Origin: Corticium candelabrum
Taxonomy: Eukaryota; Porifera; Homoscleromorpha; Homosclerophorida; Plakinidae
Direction: 5' to 3'
Length of the DNA: 64,000 bases
Assembly (NCBI RefSeq): GCF_963422355.1
Contig: NC_085092.1
Coordinates: 8,312,545-8,376,544, forward strand
The notes under the pieces were generated by a model, which saw nothing but the letters and a program-made list of their open reading frames with translations, was not told the DNA's origin and did no database searches. The first letter of the stretch is position 1. Each line of letters opens with the position of its first letter. Both the position numbers and the translations under genes were made by a program. Shown here piece by piece: positions 24,470 through 41,322 of the stretch.

Positions 24470-25752
24470 CTACACGCTAAAGGAACCTGCCACTGCTCCA
24501 TTGTTTTGTTGCATGTCTGCAGGTAACAGCGCAAGATCCATTGTCTGTGATGATTTACAGCCATTATATCCACTGTCTGCTTGCAGACTATTTCTTGCAG
24601 CTGCATCCTCACTTAAAGTGTGTTTACTTTCTGTAAGTTCCAACATCGATTCTGGGCCTTTATTTGGTTTTGAGCTATCATATTCCCGACGTAATTTTAG
24701 CGGCTTGTTCTTCAATTCTGTTTTTCCACTACATTCTTGTTCTTCTGCCACTGGTTTTGCTTCTTCTTCACTATCTTTCTTCTCCATTGCCTCTGATTGT
24801 AAACAATACCTATTCTCAACAGACACCAGCTGTTTAGGTAGCACCTCCACTTCATTATTAAGGTATTGCTCAGTTTCTTGTGCAAGAGGCAACTTGTTCT
24901 CATAATGTTGTTGCTGTTGTTGTTGTTGGTGTTGCTTCAACTCGTTCTCATAATGTTCTAGTTGTTGCTTCAACTTGTTCTCATAATGTTGTCGTTGTTG
25001 CTTCAACTTGTTCTCATAATGTTGTTGTAGTTCTTGCTTCTCCTCAGTAACATGCTCTTGACATGTTGTAAAAGCCTTCTGATAATCCCGCAAGGCTTTC
25101 TCCACATGTACACCCCGCAACATAGATGTATATTCATTATCATGCATGAGTGTGTCTGTTTTCAGAGCACTGTTCTCGTCTTTAAGAGCACTGTTCTCAG
25201 CAACCACATTTCCTTCAGGTGAAATGATATTTCTAGTGGATACCTGCAACCAGAAAAGGTTGTATTGTCACCGCAATCACACAAATTAAAGTTGAAAATA
25301 ACTAGCAAAATAAAATATCATATACCATATCTGGATTTTTTTGGACCAGCACTGTTAAGCTGCTCATGCAAGTCATGTAGCAACAAATTAATTAACAAGG
25401 TTTGGGATGTCGGAAAACCACCACGCACCAAAAGTTTTGGGGGTCCACGCTCGCCAAAAGTTTTGGGGGCCCATACTTCCCGTAACCACGACACTGCGTA
25501 GAGATACAAAGACATACATGTAGCTTGTGTACTTACTGGTCTTTGTTGTTGAACACACGTGACTTCCTGAATTGCTTCATCGCTAGCCTCTACTTCAACG
25601 CTACAGATTGAGTGTTTGAACACGAGACCTTTTCACAAATCAAACACATCACTTACTCACCCTTCATCAACAAAGTTAGCAACTGACACTGCAGTGTCAA
25701 CGTGATCGCGTGAGTCTTGTGAAAAACTTAGCAATTCTGTTGGCTCGTCCAT
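24470..25752 (-). CDS. Gene C': duplicate of gene C, glutamine-rich coiled-coil protein
   Basis: Exons 25752-25661, 25600-25537 and 25243-24470 mirror gene C at a constant offset and give about 309 residues. The coiled coil has five YENKLKQQ-like repeats and a polyglutamine run. Relative to gene C it keeps a segment before the DSGYNG motif (KGPESMLELTESK) and lacks part of the region after the exon 3 start (the HGHNGMVD part). All frames are open and splice sites kept, so both copies look functional. Its last exon could also receive splicing from the chimeric exons at 27335-27603 (phase 0). Confidence 0.6.
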
Positions 25753-26402
25753 CTCTCCACTTTGCTCTTCACATTCCCAGTCGCTAGGGAAGTCGTTCAT
25801 TTCCACTTGACTTTGATGTCTAGCTAGCTAAGAATCCAACAATTTTTAAAATAAACCGGTATTGCGCAGTTGCGACAGTCATGTGATCTACAGATTAATT
25901 TGGTGCCAACAGTTCCCGCCAATGTTAGAGGGCACCTCCATATATGGCATTACACGTGTACACTCACACCAAAATGAACAGACTGTACTAAACACATTTC
26001 TGTGAAACTAGACAAAGACAATTTACCAAGAATAAATTTGTAACTCACTCACTGTTCACAGCCTGCTACCCAGAGATATCAACATCCTGTAAACTTGTCA
26101 AAATTTCTAGACTTTTATCGCGTCGTCTTCTCCTCACTCGCGCACATTGCGTTTACAAAACCATTGATAGATTTGAATGAGCAACAAGAAACGAGCTACT
26201 CTAGATAGCCAATCACAGTGTGCTCATTCACACACCATACCCACCCTAAACGACTCTGTACATTACACTCTATGCATGCACGTGACAGGCTACCCTAGGG
26301 CATCCGGGGAAGAGGTAAACTTGTGGGTGAGTAAATCAACATGCCGCCTAGTAGGTATCACTAGATGTTGTCTTTAGATATGGAAATATGCATATGATAT
26401 CT

Positions 26403-27183
26403 ATCTAGATAAAGGAGAGGTGTCTGTCCGTCTGTCTGTCTGTCTGTCTGTCTGTTCGTACAAGCGTTTCTCGAAGACGGCCAGTCTGATTTCGGCCGAA
26501 TTTGGCTTGCGCACGCCCAATTCATCGGACGGTACGCGCCGAGCGTGTCGTTTATTGCCGGCGGCGGTGGGAACGAAAGATATTTTTGCTGATATCCGGG
26601 TCTTGAAAAAATACGCCCACCGTAGCCACTCCCCTTCTTGATATCTGATGGGAGGGGTTTGGCTATGCGAGACTAGAGCTGCCGTGTTTGATGCACCTGT
26701 TGCCCGAAACGCCATCAACGTCTTCGAAGAGACGACGTTCAACGGGACTGTCGAAATGGCGAGAGTCGGCATTCGTTATATACGGGGAACAGATTATCCG
26801 GGTAAGTATTGCACGTGACTTGCACGTTACAGGATTCACGTCGAAATTATAGGTGCCAGGTTCGATACACCTGTTCTCCGCAACGAGACTGTCGAAATGG
26901 CTTCAACGGGATCAATAATCCAATCAACGGGATTTTTGAAACTGGACACGTGTCGAATAGATGCCAAGGGTCGAAAGTGAGACTGTGGTCGTCTTCCTGA
27001 CTTCTCCCACGACGACGCAATTAGGCGTCGAACGTGTCGTTTCTTGCCGAAACAAGCGCGAAGAGCAAGATTCGAATTCATTCAGCACATCCGGGACCTC
27101 GCAACTAAGATTGCACGTGACGTGTCCACAGACCTATCTTTACATTACAGTATCTTGCCCGTACGAAGGACGGGCCACATGAG
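26403..27183. other. GC-rich inserted segment with TCTG repeat
   Basis: It starts at the right end of duplication copy 2 with a (GTCT)n run (26422-26455) and contains internal repeats (GACTGTCGAAATGGC at about 26747 and 26888; CGTGTCGTTTNTTGCCG at about 26545 and 27030). No coding domain is recognised; probably a repeat-derived filler. Confidence 0.4.
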
Positions 27184-27334
27184 CTCGTTGATTAATAAAG
27201 CTTGGGCTATCGGAAACCACCACGCCCTAAAAGTTTTGGGGTCCACGCTCGCCAAAAACTTTGGGGTCCATACATCCCCATAACCACGACACTGTGTAGA
27301 GATACAAGAACATACATGTAGCTTGTGTACTTAC

Positions 27335-27603
27335 TGGTCTTTGTCGTTGAACACACGCGACTTCCTGAATTGCTTCATCGCTAGCTACTTCATTGCTACA
27401 GATTGAGTGTTTGAACACGAGACCTTTTCACAAGTCAAACACACCACTTACTCACCCTTCACCAGTAAAGCAGGCAACTGGCATTGCAATGGCATCTTCT
27501 TCACCAAACAAGTCAATGTTCCCTCGCATTATTGGCAACTTCCCCTTTTTCACAGCTACTTCATACTCAACCTTAACAATAGGACCGAGACTATCAATAG
27601 CAC
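27335..27603 (-). CDS. Chimeric exons: start of Roc exon fused in frame to gene C exons 1-2
   Basis: Exon 27603-27456 starts like the Roc-COR exon (phase-1 acceptor, codons AIDSLGPIVKVEYEVAV... to GEEDA). It then continues without a stop into sequence homologous to gene C exon 1 (MPVACFTGEG) and its phase-2 donor. Exon 27395-27335 is a third copy of gene C exon 2 (ASDEAIQEV) with its phase-0 donor. The GKT of the P-loop is lost at the fusion point, so no GTPase is made. Phases fit upstream receptor copy I and downstream gene C' exon 3. Confidence 0.55.
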
Positions 27604-27871
27604 CTGCAAATACACAACAACAAAGATACTGATCTAATAAACTGACTGCAGAACAGCTACAATGTCAGTACATAACAACCACAAAATACATACTGCTGTT
27701 TCTGTTGCAAACACACAACATCACAAATGTATGCAACAATTCTATATTAATAACTAACTAGTTTGACTGTTCTTTGTTTGGGCAAATTTACACAACCATG
27801 TATCGTGCTCCCTGGATTAAAATGGTTTAATACTTTCTTAGAATCTAAACATTTTTAGTTAGGAAGCGTCT

Positions 27872-28165
27872 TTACTTGTCACTTAGTAAATCTGCAATCT
27901 CAACATTATTATCCGGGACTTCATACTTCACCAGACTTCTTTCTACTGCTGTGTTGGAAGATGCATGGGTGAAAGCATCAGACGACGTGTAGGAGTGCAC
28001 AGTAATAGTGAGAGATGGGACATTGGTAGTTTGATATGTCAAATAAATCGCTCTCTTTGCTCTCTGCGACATCTTATACTGTTTCTGAGACTGCCTGATG
28101 CAGTCTTTTTCAACTATTGCCCAGAGAAAAAAACAGTGCAAGGCCCTACAAAAATTAGGGTTCAT
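27872..28165 (-). CDS. Repeat-borne small open frame, copy I
   Basis: About 90 codons with KQYKMSQRAKRAIYLTYQTT, also found in the two arms at 56118-56402 and 56991-57275. The family is unknown. In the other copies a hydrophobic stretch (CIVFLFLWAIL) precedes it; here that part is altered. Confidence 0.3.
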   Translation of the reverse strand: MNPNFCRALHCFFLWAIVEKDCIRQSQKQYKMSQRAKRAIYLTYQTTNVPSLTITVHSYTSSDAFTHASSNTAVERSLVKYEVPDNNVEIADLLSDK

Positions 28166-28410
28166 CTACGTGCAACCCTAACTCTGACTCTAACCCTAAC
28201 CGTAACCGTAACCCTAACCCTAACCCATAACCCTAACTGTTAAACACAAACCACTTGAGCTAAACTACCTCTAAGGGCATGTCTCCACTTGCGCTGCTTT
28301 AAACTAGTTCAGCTTTAAACATGTTTAGAACTTAAACATGTTTAGAAAAGAAGCGTCTCCACCTATTGCGCTAGTACCGGAACTCTAGAATATTATCCGG
28401 GATTTCTTCT

Positions 28411-29571
28411 TTGATCACGATGTCCAATTTGCACAATTCGTGGGTGGAAGCCTGTAAGAATGCGTTGGAGTGCAACACATCCATTGTAGACAACACTTTG
28501 GTTTTGGGAGAGGGAAGTTCGAACTCTGGGGGAGAAAGGCGTCGCTCTCCTATGTGGACTGTGGATGAAACGATCACCTTAATTAATATCTGGGGCCAGA
28601 ATGAAATGCAAAGGAGGTTACGAGAAATGGGCAGAAATCGTCCAATTTGGAACGATATTGCAAGGGAACTAGAGGACAATGGCTATTTTAGAACTTGGGA
28701 ACAGTGCAAGAGCAGACTACACAATTTGGAAAGTCGTTATAAGAAGATTAAAGACGGGACAGTAAAAAAACAGGCAGGGGAGGGGTTGTGTGGCCTTACT
28801 TTGATATCCTGGACAAGGTATGTCAAGTCAATTAATAAACTAAAAGATGGATTATTCCTACTAATATATTAATCATTCCCACAAATGAATGTCAGATACT
28901 AGGGACAAGGAGATCAGTTGCTCCAGCTGTTCTAATTGGGAGCATGCCAGTAGATGATGACGGACAAGAAGAAGATTCCAGGTTTTTCAAAAGTCGACAA
29001 GTCTCTTTGTAGTATTTCCAATTCTGTTCTTGCTAGTGTGGTGGTGCCTGACAGTGACAAAGAAGACAATGCCAGTTTTTCTAGCTGCAAATTAGACAGC
29101 GAAGAAAGTACCGTCATGATCTCATCCAGGTCTACATCTCATGAGCAGACACCTATTAGTAGGTCTGGAGTTGAGGATGAAGAGGAAGGCTGCAATACAG
29201 AAAGGGATGTTGATGCCACTGTTGCGTTGAAGAAAGGGAAAGGAAAACGTAAAAGGACTGATGACACAGGTACAGGTGGATAGGACAAGGATGAAGACAG
29301 TGTTAACTAACCAATGTTGTATGTAGGCAGGACTGCGGGACAAAAGAAAATGAAAGGCAGTGGTACAGAGAAGAAAACAAGGAATGAGCACCTCGTACAA
29401 TTACTGACCACTAAACTCAAAGAGATGGATGATGATATGTTGGAAAAGGAGGCAGCAAGAAGAGAGAAGGAGGAGGAGAGTAGAAGGCAGTGGGAGGAAG
29501 AACAGGATAACAAAAGAATGACATTCATGAAGGACATTATGCATGGCTTCTTTGAAGCCATGAAGAAATAA
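28411..29571 (+). CDS. Harbinger Myb/SANT-like accessory protein, probably frameshifted
   Basis: The first part (28423-28800) has a trihelix Myb-like domain: MWTVDETITLINIW and WEQCKSRLHNLESRYK. This protein binds the transposon ends and helps nuclear import of the transposase in the superfamily. Codons for WPYFDILDK before a GTATGT donor (28817) are in another frame, so a frameshift near 28785 is likely. Later exons (28954-29283, 29334-29571) encode acidic/basic linkers and a Glu-rich C-terminal coiled coil ending MHGFFEAMKK. Exon joins are uncertain. Confidence 0.65.
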
Positions 29572-29627
29572 ACCATTGAAGTGTTTTTTGTCAAAGCTGT
29601 TGAGAGTTTCATTATAATTAGTCAATG

Positions 29628-30911
29628 TCACATCAGATACTCAGCTACAGCTTGTCTTATCATATGAGCTCTTCCTCTGACTCTGCCTGCATGATCGTCA
29701 ACACATTCATAATAAGGCTCTCCTGGTCGTCGTTGCAGCCACTCTTCTTCAACTCCATCTTGTTGCACTAGGCAGTAATTGTGAAGTGTGCAGCAAGAAA
29801 TAATAGTTGTAATAGCATTTAGGGCATTGTCATCTAGACACTTGCTTAGGCACCTCCATCTTCCCTTAAGCATACCAAACGCCCGCTCCACAACCATCCT
29901 AGTACTACTGTGTTTGTAGTTAAAGTTTCTCTTCTCAGCTGACATATTAGCACTTTCAGGGAATGGTTTCATTAGCCATGGCAATAGTGGATAAGCGGAA
30001 TCTCCAAGTATTAGTGCATTGACATCAACACCACATATATTTCTCAAACCTTCCTCTGGAAATATTCCAGTATGTTCATGCACTCTGAACAAAGGGCTGT
30101 TGGAAAACACACGAGCATCATGGACACTCCCAGGATATCCGACAAAAATGTCTGTAAATCGCAAAGACGAATCAACAACAGCTTGTAGTTGAATGGAATG
30201 AAATCCTTTTCGATTTACGTAGTCCTCAGGGCATTCTGTGGGAGCCCTTATTTCTATATGTGTCCCATCTACTGCACCGACTACCTGAGGGAAACCACAA
30301 ATTCTTTCAAAGCCGTCAATGCTACTTTGAATTTCTCTCCTACTTGGTTGTCTGATATAGGATTGAAAAATTAACTCCATAATTGCATCACAAACATTAC
30401 GTGTGATTCTGTGAGCTGTTGACCTCCCCACACCAAAGAGATGTCCTGTGGTTCGATACTCACATGTCCCACTGAGACGCCAGAGAGCAATGGCTACTCT
30501 CTTCATTACTCCAACAGGTCTGCGAAACCGAGTAGCTTGTCTTGTCAAAAGAGGTCTGAGATCTCTACAAAGAGAAAGAAATGTCTCCTTTTTCATCCTC
30601 ATATTACTCTTCCAATCTTCTTCCCTCCAGTGCTGCCAAACAGTCTCTTGCCAAAAGTTATCTCTTCTCTCATGGCACCAGACAACTGGAGATCGTCTAC
30701 TGGTCACCAGAGAACAGCACAGAGTTACAAGTCTTCGTCTTCGTTGAAGGTAACGAGAAAACCGCTCTGATCTTTCCCTCAACAATATCTGCTGTCGTCT
30801 ATAAGACTCTCTGAGACGGTCTTCTTCAACGAGCCTCCAAATGATAAAGAAGAGACGGCAAAACAAGAGAAGAGCATTGGGGTGCATCTTTGACCATGCG
30901 CACGCTAGCAT
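29628..30911 (-). CDS. HARBI1-like DDE transposase
   Basis: An open single-exon frame of 427 codons. The catalytic triad is visible as VVGAVDGTHIEI, ILGDSAYPLLPWL and RMVVERAFGMLKGRW. GYPGSVHDARVF is the family signature between the first two. The length is normal for PIF-Harbinger transposases (about 350-430). It is convergent with the Myb-like gene; the stop codons are about 56 bp apart. The frame is undamaged, so it may still be active in trans, or have been recently. Confidence 0.9.
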   Translation of the reverse strand: MLACAWSKMHPNALLLFCRLFFIIWRLVEEDRLRESYRRQQILLRERSERFSRYLQRRRRLVTLCCSLVTSRRSPVVWCHERRDNFWQETVWQHWREEDWKSNMRMKKETFLSLCRDLRPLLTRQATRFRRPVGVMKRVAIALWRLSGTCEYRTTGHLFGVGRSTAHRITRNVCDAIMELIFQSYIRQPSRREIQSSIDGFERICGFPQVVGAVDGTHIEIRAPTECPEDYVNRKGFHSIQLQAVVDSSLRFTDIFVGYPGSVHDARVFSNSPLFRVHEHTGIFPEEGLRNICGVDVNALILGDSAYPLLPWLMKPFPESANMSAEKRNFNYKHSSTRMVVERAFGMLKGRWRCLSKCLDDNALNAITTIISCCTLHNYCLVQQDGVEEEWLQRRPGEPYYECVDDHAGRVRGRAHMIRQAVAEYLM

Positions 30912-31322
30912 CACGTGATATTTTAAACCTAAACACGTTAGCTAAACTACCTCCGAAACAGGTTTAGCTGAAGCTGTTTAAGTTTCGTTTTAAACATGTT
31001 TAACACTAGTGGAGACACGCTGGATTGTAAACACGTTTACGCTAAAACAACTTGTAAACATGTTTAGGCGCTAGTGGAGACACGGTCTAAATCATGTTTA
31101 CTAATTTTAGTGAAAGCTGTTTAGATTCACATTTAAACAGATTTAACGCTACCTGAGACGTGCTAAATTAATCTTAAGCTTGAAAAACATGTTTTTACTA
31201 AAGGTGGTAATGGAGATGTGCCGCCCTTAATCAAGCAAGATGAATTCGCATTGCTAACCCAGTCCCACTGTATTCTACTGTGTAGACTACATATATCAAT
31301 AATTCACTTGGTATAAACATCA

Positions 31323-31916
31323 AGGGGTCATCCATAATTGACCACATTTACTCAAGTGGACAAATGTACTCTCTTCTGCATACCCCCTCCCCTAAGCGTA
31401 CTTAATTAAGAATGTTGTTCATGTGAAACTATTTCTTTACATTAAATAGAAGCCCTTTGGAAGATCGATATGCACATTCCGTGGTTCTGGCCAGCAGTCT
31501 TCCATTGTCATTGCACTTTCTGCAAAGCTTCCTCACGAGACAAAGATGGGATGACATGCAAAGACAAAGCGCCCACAAACTGCTGGTACCTGTTCGCCCA
31601 TGTTTTATAAAGGTCTCTTAGACAGATCTGTTAGTACCTATCACAGAGTACCCACCATCCAACGCCATGTACGCGTCAAACATAGCGCGTGTGTTATAGT
31701 CTACTCGTCCTACGCTTGCAACAGATATACAAATGTAGATACAACACGTGTACATGTAACTGCAATATCCTGACATAGTATCACTTCCTATCTACTTCTA
31801 GACCAAATGAAATCATAGACATTTTATGCTTGGCCCCAAAAGCGTACAACTACTCTTACCCCTCCCCCTTATGCTTTGTACGCTTGAGTAAATGTTGACA
31901 ATTATGGATGACCCCT
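31323..31916. mobile_element. MITE with about 40-bp terminal inverted repeats
   Basis: The left end AGGGGTCATCCATAATTG is the inverse of the right end CAATTATGGATGACCCCT, with further matching (CATTTACTCAAG). About 594 bp, no open frame. The target duplication is unclear. Confidence 0.8.
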
Positions 31917-32673
31917 AACACATTCACTTAGCCTATCCAATATACAAAACACAGCCTCACTTGGCAAAACATTATCTGATTCCTCTGGTCTTTTGTTTTT
32001 GCTCTTTTTCATTACAAGCTTGAGATTATCGACTCTTCTTTGCAATCTTTCTATCAATGTGTATGCCGTTAATGGTGACAACTAAACACCAGCAACGTCA
32101 CAGAAATTAACTCATTAAATCAAGCATTTGAAAGCCACAGCAATACATTCTACCTGCGATGTCTGTGATAACTTCAACTCTATCCGCTCTTGAGAACTTT
32201 TCACTACACTCAACTGTTTCTAAACCACATTTAATTACAAAGACACAAACATATTATAAGCCTCTTTCTGTAGTACATACAATCATGTGTGCTTGAGTAG
32301 CGTTCTCTTTCCATTTCATCCTTGCAAAGCAAGTAGCAACAGACATATCATTCGGTGTCACATCCTGTAAAAACAAAATGGGCATTTAAGTAAAACTGTC
32401 CAAACACTTCTAACATTCATAACCTTGACTGCCGGTAATGAGTTATCACTTGTAAGTTCATCTAATGTTTTCCTGTTCTGTTTATTCATTTTTCTTCTGT
32501 TCTGAAGTCTTTCATCAATGTCACTGACCTGCAGACATATTTCCTTCACATCAAAGCAATTACAAAAAACTACCTATATTGATCACCTGACTTTTACGCT
32601 CCTTTAGTTCATCATCTAAACCATCAAGCACATAAAACAAGTGACGTACTTGTTCCCTCACATTTCTTAATTG
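31902..32673 (-). CDS. Five small phase-0 exons of a coiled-coil protein, 3' part
   Basis: Exons 32673-32587, 32528-32424, 32364-32281, 32213-32154 and 32081-31902 have good acceptors and donors and all join in phase 0, giving about 171 residues. The sequence is charged and helical (DELKERKSQ, DERLQNRRKMNKQ, IERLQRRVDNLK). No family is recognised. The last exon runs into the MITE, whose terminal repeat supplies the final codons and the TAA. A donor in that exon (CCAA|GTGAGG) is an alternative. Upstream exons were not found; the stretch lies within the putative long intron of receptor copy I. Confidence 0.5.
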
Positions 32674-33072
32674 CTACATATATAGCAGTACCAACACACC
32701 ACAATTAGCACACTAACAATATAGCATACAACAGTGAAACAAAAATACTAGAGCAATTGTCGACAGTGGCAACTGGACCATTTGATTAATTTTGAAACTT
32801 TTCATTGTTGCTCCTACATCAACAATAACAAACAACATCATAATAGTCTATAAAGACACAATTAATTTTATTGAACCAAGAGATAAAGACTAAGATCAGT
32901 TCCTATAACAAGCCTCATGAGAGCATCTCAATTGTAAAGTGCACGACCACCATTGCTACAAGTTCAGACTAAACCTGAACAACAACAGTCAACTGCTACA
33001 CAACAACTAACAACTGCTACAAAGTTGTTCCCTAGTATGCCAATAAATAATGTACTTCACAAATATACTGAC

Positions 33073-39256
<6,184 letters not shown>

Positions 39257-40102
39257 CTCCCCTTCTGTTCAGAGCTGGTGCTGGTGTTGTAGCTACAACT
39301 GAGATACACATAGCTGCCGAGTCGAAAAAAAGCACTAGGCTCCGCCTTTGCACTCCGATTGGACATCAACTAACTGAGTGCGCGAACCAGTGCGCCCAAT
39401 CGAAAGCACTCAAAGTTTCCCTCTAGATAACTAGAGTGTAGCCAAACCCCTCCCATTCGATTTCACTCAACGTTACACTTTAGCTAGATTAGACAAGAGC
39501 AACAGGCTACCTCAACAACTCCTTCTAATTCGCCTGACGTGCGAAGCTGTAGCAGATCAAGTCCAGTGTCTGAACGGCTGTAGCTCAAGAGTACTGTACG
39601 TCGCTTTTTTCGTCTGATTACGCAGGTAGCCACCAATCACACACGGGAACGTCATCACGTGCCATAAAGGCCCGGCTGTAGATATAATGACGTCTCCGTA
39701 CTCTGTACAATTGCAACCGACTTGACCTTCCATTCGTACTCTACTTGTTTCCTTTCAATGCTGGCATCCTGTCCCAATGTAAGCTGTACGTATTTGCCAA
39801 CCTCTCTGTGAGAGAGGACTTCCTCGAGCTCTCCAAGAGACTCTAGGAGAGCGGAATTCGAAGTTTTACCGTGTATGCACTGCCAGGCTCCAAATGTTCC
39901 CGAATTCGTACACGAGCTTCCTGATCGTATTGTTCACGTAGCCTAGCACAGTAATAGAGCGGCGCCTAGTGCATCCCTATACTCCAAGCTACCTAGACTG
40001 CTGATCAAAGTTGAACTCAGGATCGAGCTCGCTCTGTGAATGAATCTTATTCCATGCAGCTACAGGAACGAAATATAAACAGTGAATGTATACAATCGGG
40101 TA

Positions 40103-40103
<1 letters not shown>

Positions 40104-40168
<65 letters not shown>

Positions 40169-40200
40169 TTATATATATATATATATACTTATATATATAT
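40104..40200. repeat. (TA)n microsatellite at the left edge of copy II
   Basis: About 45 TA units with two CT interruptions, ending exactly where similarity to receptor exon 5 downstream flank begins. Confidence 0.95.
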
Positions 40201-40600
40201 AAACCTGAACAACAGCAGTCAACGCCTACACAACAACTAACAACTGCTACACAGTTGCTCCCTATAGTATGCCAATGAACAATGTACTTCACAAATATAC
40301 TGACCTGTGCTGTGAATAACACTTAAATCAAGTTTATGCTCGTGTCCAACCTCATGCTTGCCACTTGCTAAGGCAGATGATGAAAGTAAGTAAATAATTA
40401 TTGGTACACCCAATAACAACACCAAACAAACTGCTCCTATAACAAACAACAAGAAAGACATTAGGCTTGCTTCAATACACAAATGCAATTAAAGCATTAA
40501 GCACTCACCTAATGTTCTCTGATTAAACTTAATTAATGGAGAGGTGTCATAAGCGAATTTAAGATATTAAGATAGTCTATGTCTTACTCTGTATAGACTA

Positions 40601-41165
40601 CCATATTCGCCTGTAATAACGCCCTGGGCGTATAGAAAAGAAACGCTTTTTTTCTGGGCATATACTAGAGCATGGGCGTTATTTTGGTCCCAGGCGTATA
40701 CATGGTTACATGCAATATGCTGTCGTTTGGCCAGTCATCGTCTAAACACTTGAAGACAGAAATACCACAAATGCTTGCTATTATCCATTTGCAAGATCAA
40801 AGGTACTGGTATCCGTGCATCATCAGCACAGACACACAGAAAACTAGACAATACACACGCAAACCGGAGTAGTCGGCTTGAAGCCTGTCAAAGCATCAGG
40901 ATCGCTAATTGCAACGAAGAATAGTAAGCACTTTCATGCAATACAGACACCGGCCAGCTGATCAAACGCACACAGACGGAAACGAACATTCCATGGACCC
41001 TATTTTGTTTTGTCTGCATATGCGTACCGTGGGCATCTAGTGGGCCATGGGCATATACTTGGACACGAGCGTTTTTTTCGGGCTGAAAGTTCTGACCAGC
41101 GACACATGGGCGTATATACGGGCATGGGCGTTATTTCGGTATGGCGTCATTACAGGCGAATATGG
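40601..41165. mobile_element. Tc1/mariner-type MITE, TA target
   Basis: Ends CCATATTCGCCTGTAAT and the inverse ATTACAGGCGAATATGG, flanked by TA on both sides. Copy III shows the empty site (TAGGCTACCAACATA, about 59770). 565 bp, no open frame. Confidence 0.85.
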
Positions 41166-41248
41166 TATCAACATACATTAATCTCATGATTCGGTTTCCG
41201 ATTTAATTTGATCAATGGCCAGTGGCAGCTGTGTGACATGCCATGCAC

Positions 41249-41255
41249 ACACACA

Positions 41256-41320
<65 letters not shown>
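41249..41320. repeat. (CA)n tract, copy II
   Basis: About 36 units; counterpart of 36199-36289 and 59861-60039. Confidence 0.95.

Positions 41321-41322
<2 letters not shown>

Larger units (their letters stand above)
16036..26402. repeat. Tandem segmental duplication, copy 2 (interrupted)
   Basis: This is the second copy of 9551-14443. It begins exactly where gene B exon 2 would start, so the kinase exons were not copied. It is enlarged by a gypsy element (16210-20506) and by about 1.3 kb at 22315-23645 that replaces about 115 bp of copy 1. Sequence resumes match after each interruption. Confidence 0.85.
28275..31087. mobile_element. PIF-Harbinger DNA transposon
   Basis: 2813 bp with imperfect terminal inverted repeats (GGGCATGTCTCCACTTGCGC at the left; the right end reads GACCGTGTCTCCACTAGCGC on the minus strand) and target duplication TAA (28272-28274, 31088-31090). 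The empty site in repeat Y at about 57375-57395 joins the two flanks directly. It carries the two convergent genes typical of the superfamily. Secondary copies of the end motif (about 28350 and 31005) suggest nested or subterminal repeats. Confidence 0.92.
27660..31265. repeat. TTAGGG-bearing repeat Y, copy I, split by Harbinger insertion
   Basis: 27660-28274 plus 31088-31265 match 56788-57550, including a (CCCTAA)n-like run at 28163-28240. The Harbinger element interrupts it. Related inverted arms are at 55790-57603. Confidence 0.8.

Noticed and set aside
26401-26772. 123-codon minus-strand frame in the TCTG-bearing insert
   Set aside because: Runs through the microsatellite and internal repeats, with no conserved domain.
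28163-28240. A chromosome end, because of CCCTAA-like repeats
   Set aside because: The run is short and degenerate, repeated at 56045 and 57298 in opposite orientations, and embedded in a dispersed repeat; it is interstitial.
39600-39780. tRNA or other small RNA gene in the GC-rich region near 39600 and 62980
   Set aside because: No A/B box pair or cloverleaf could be made out.
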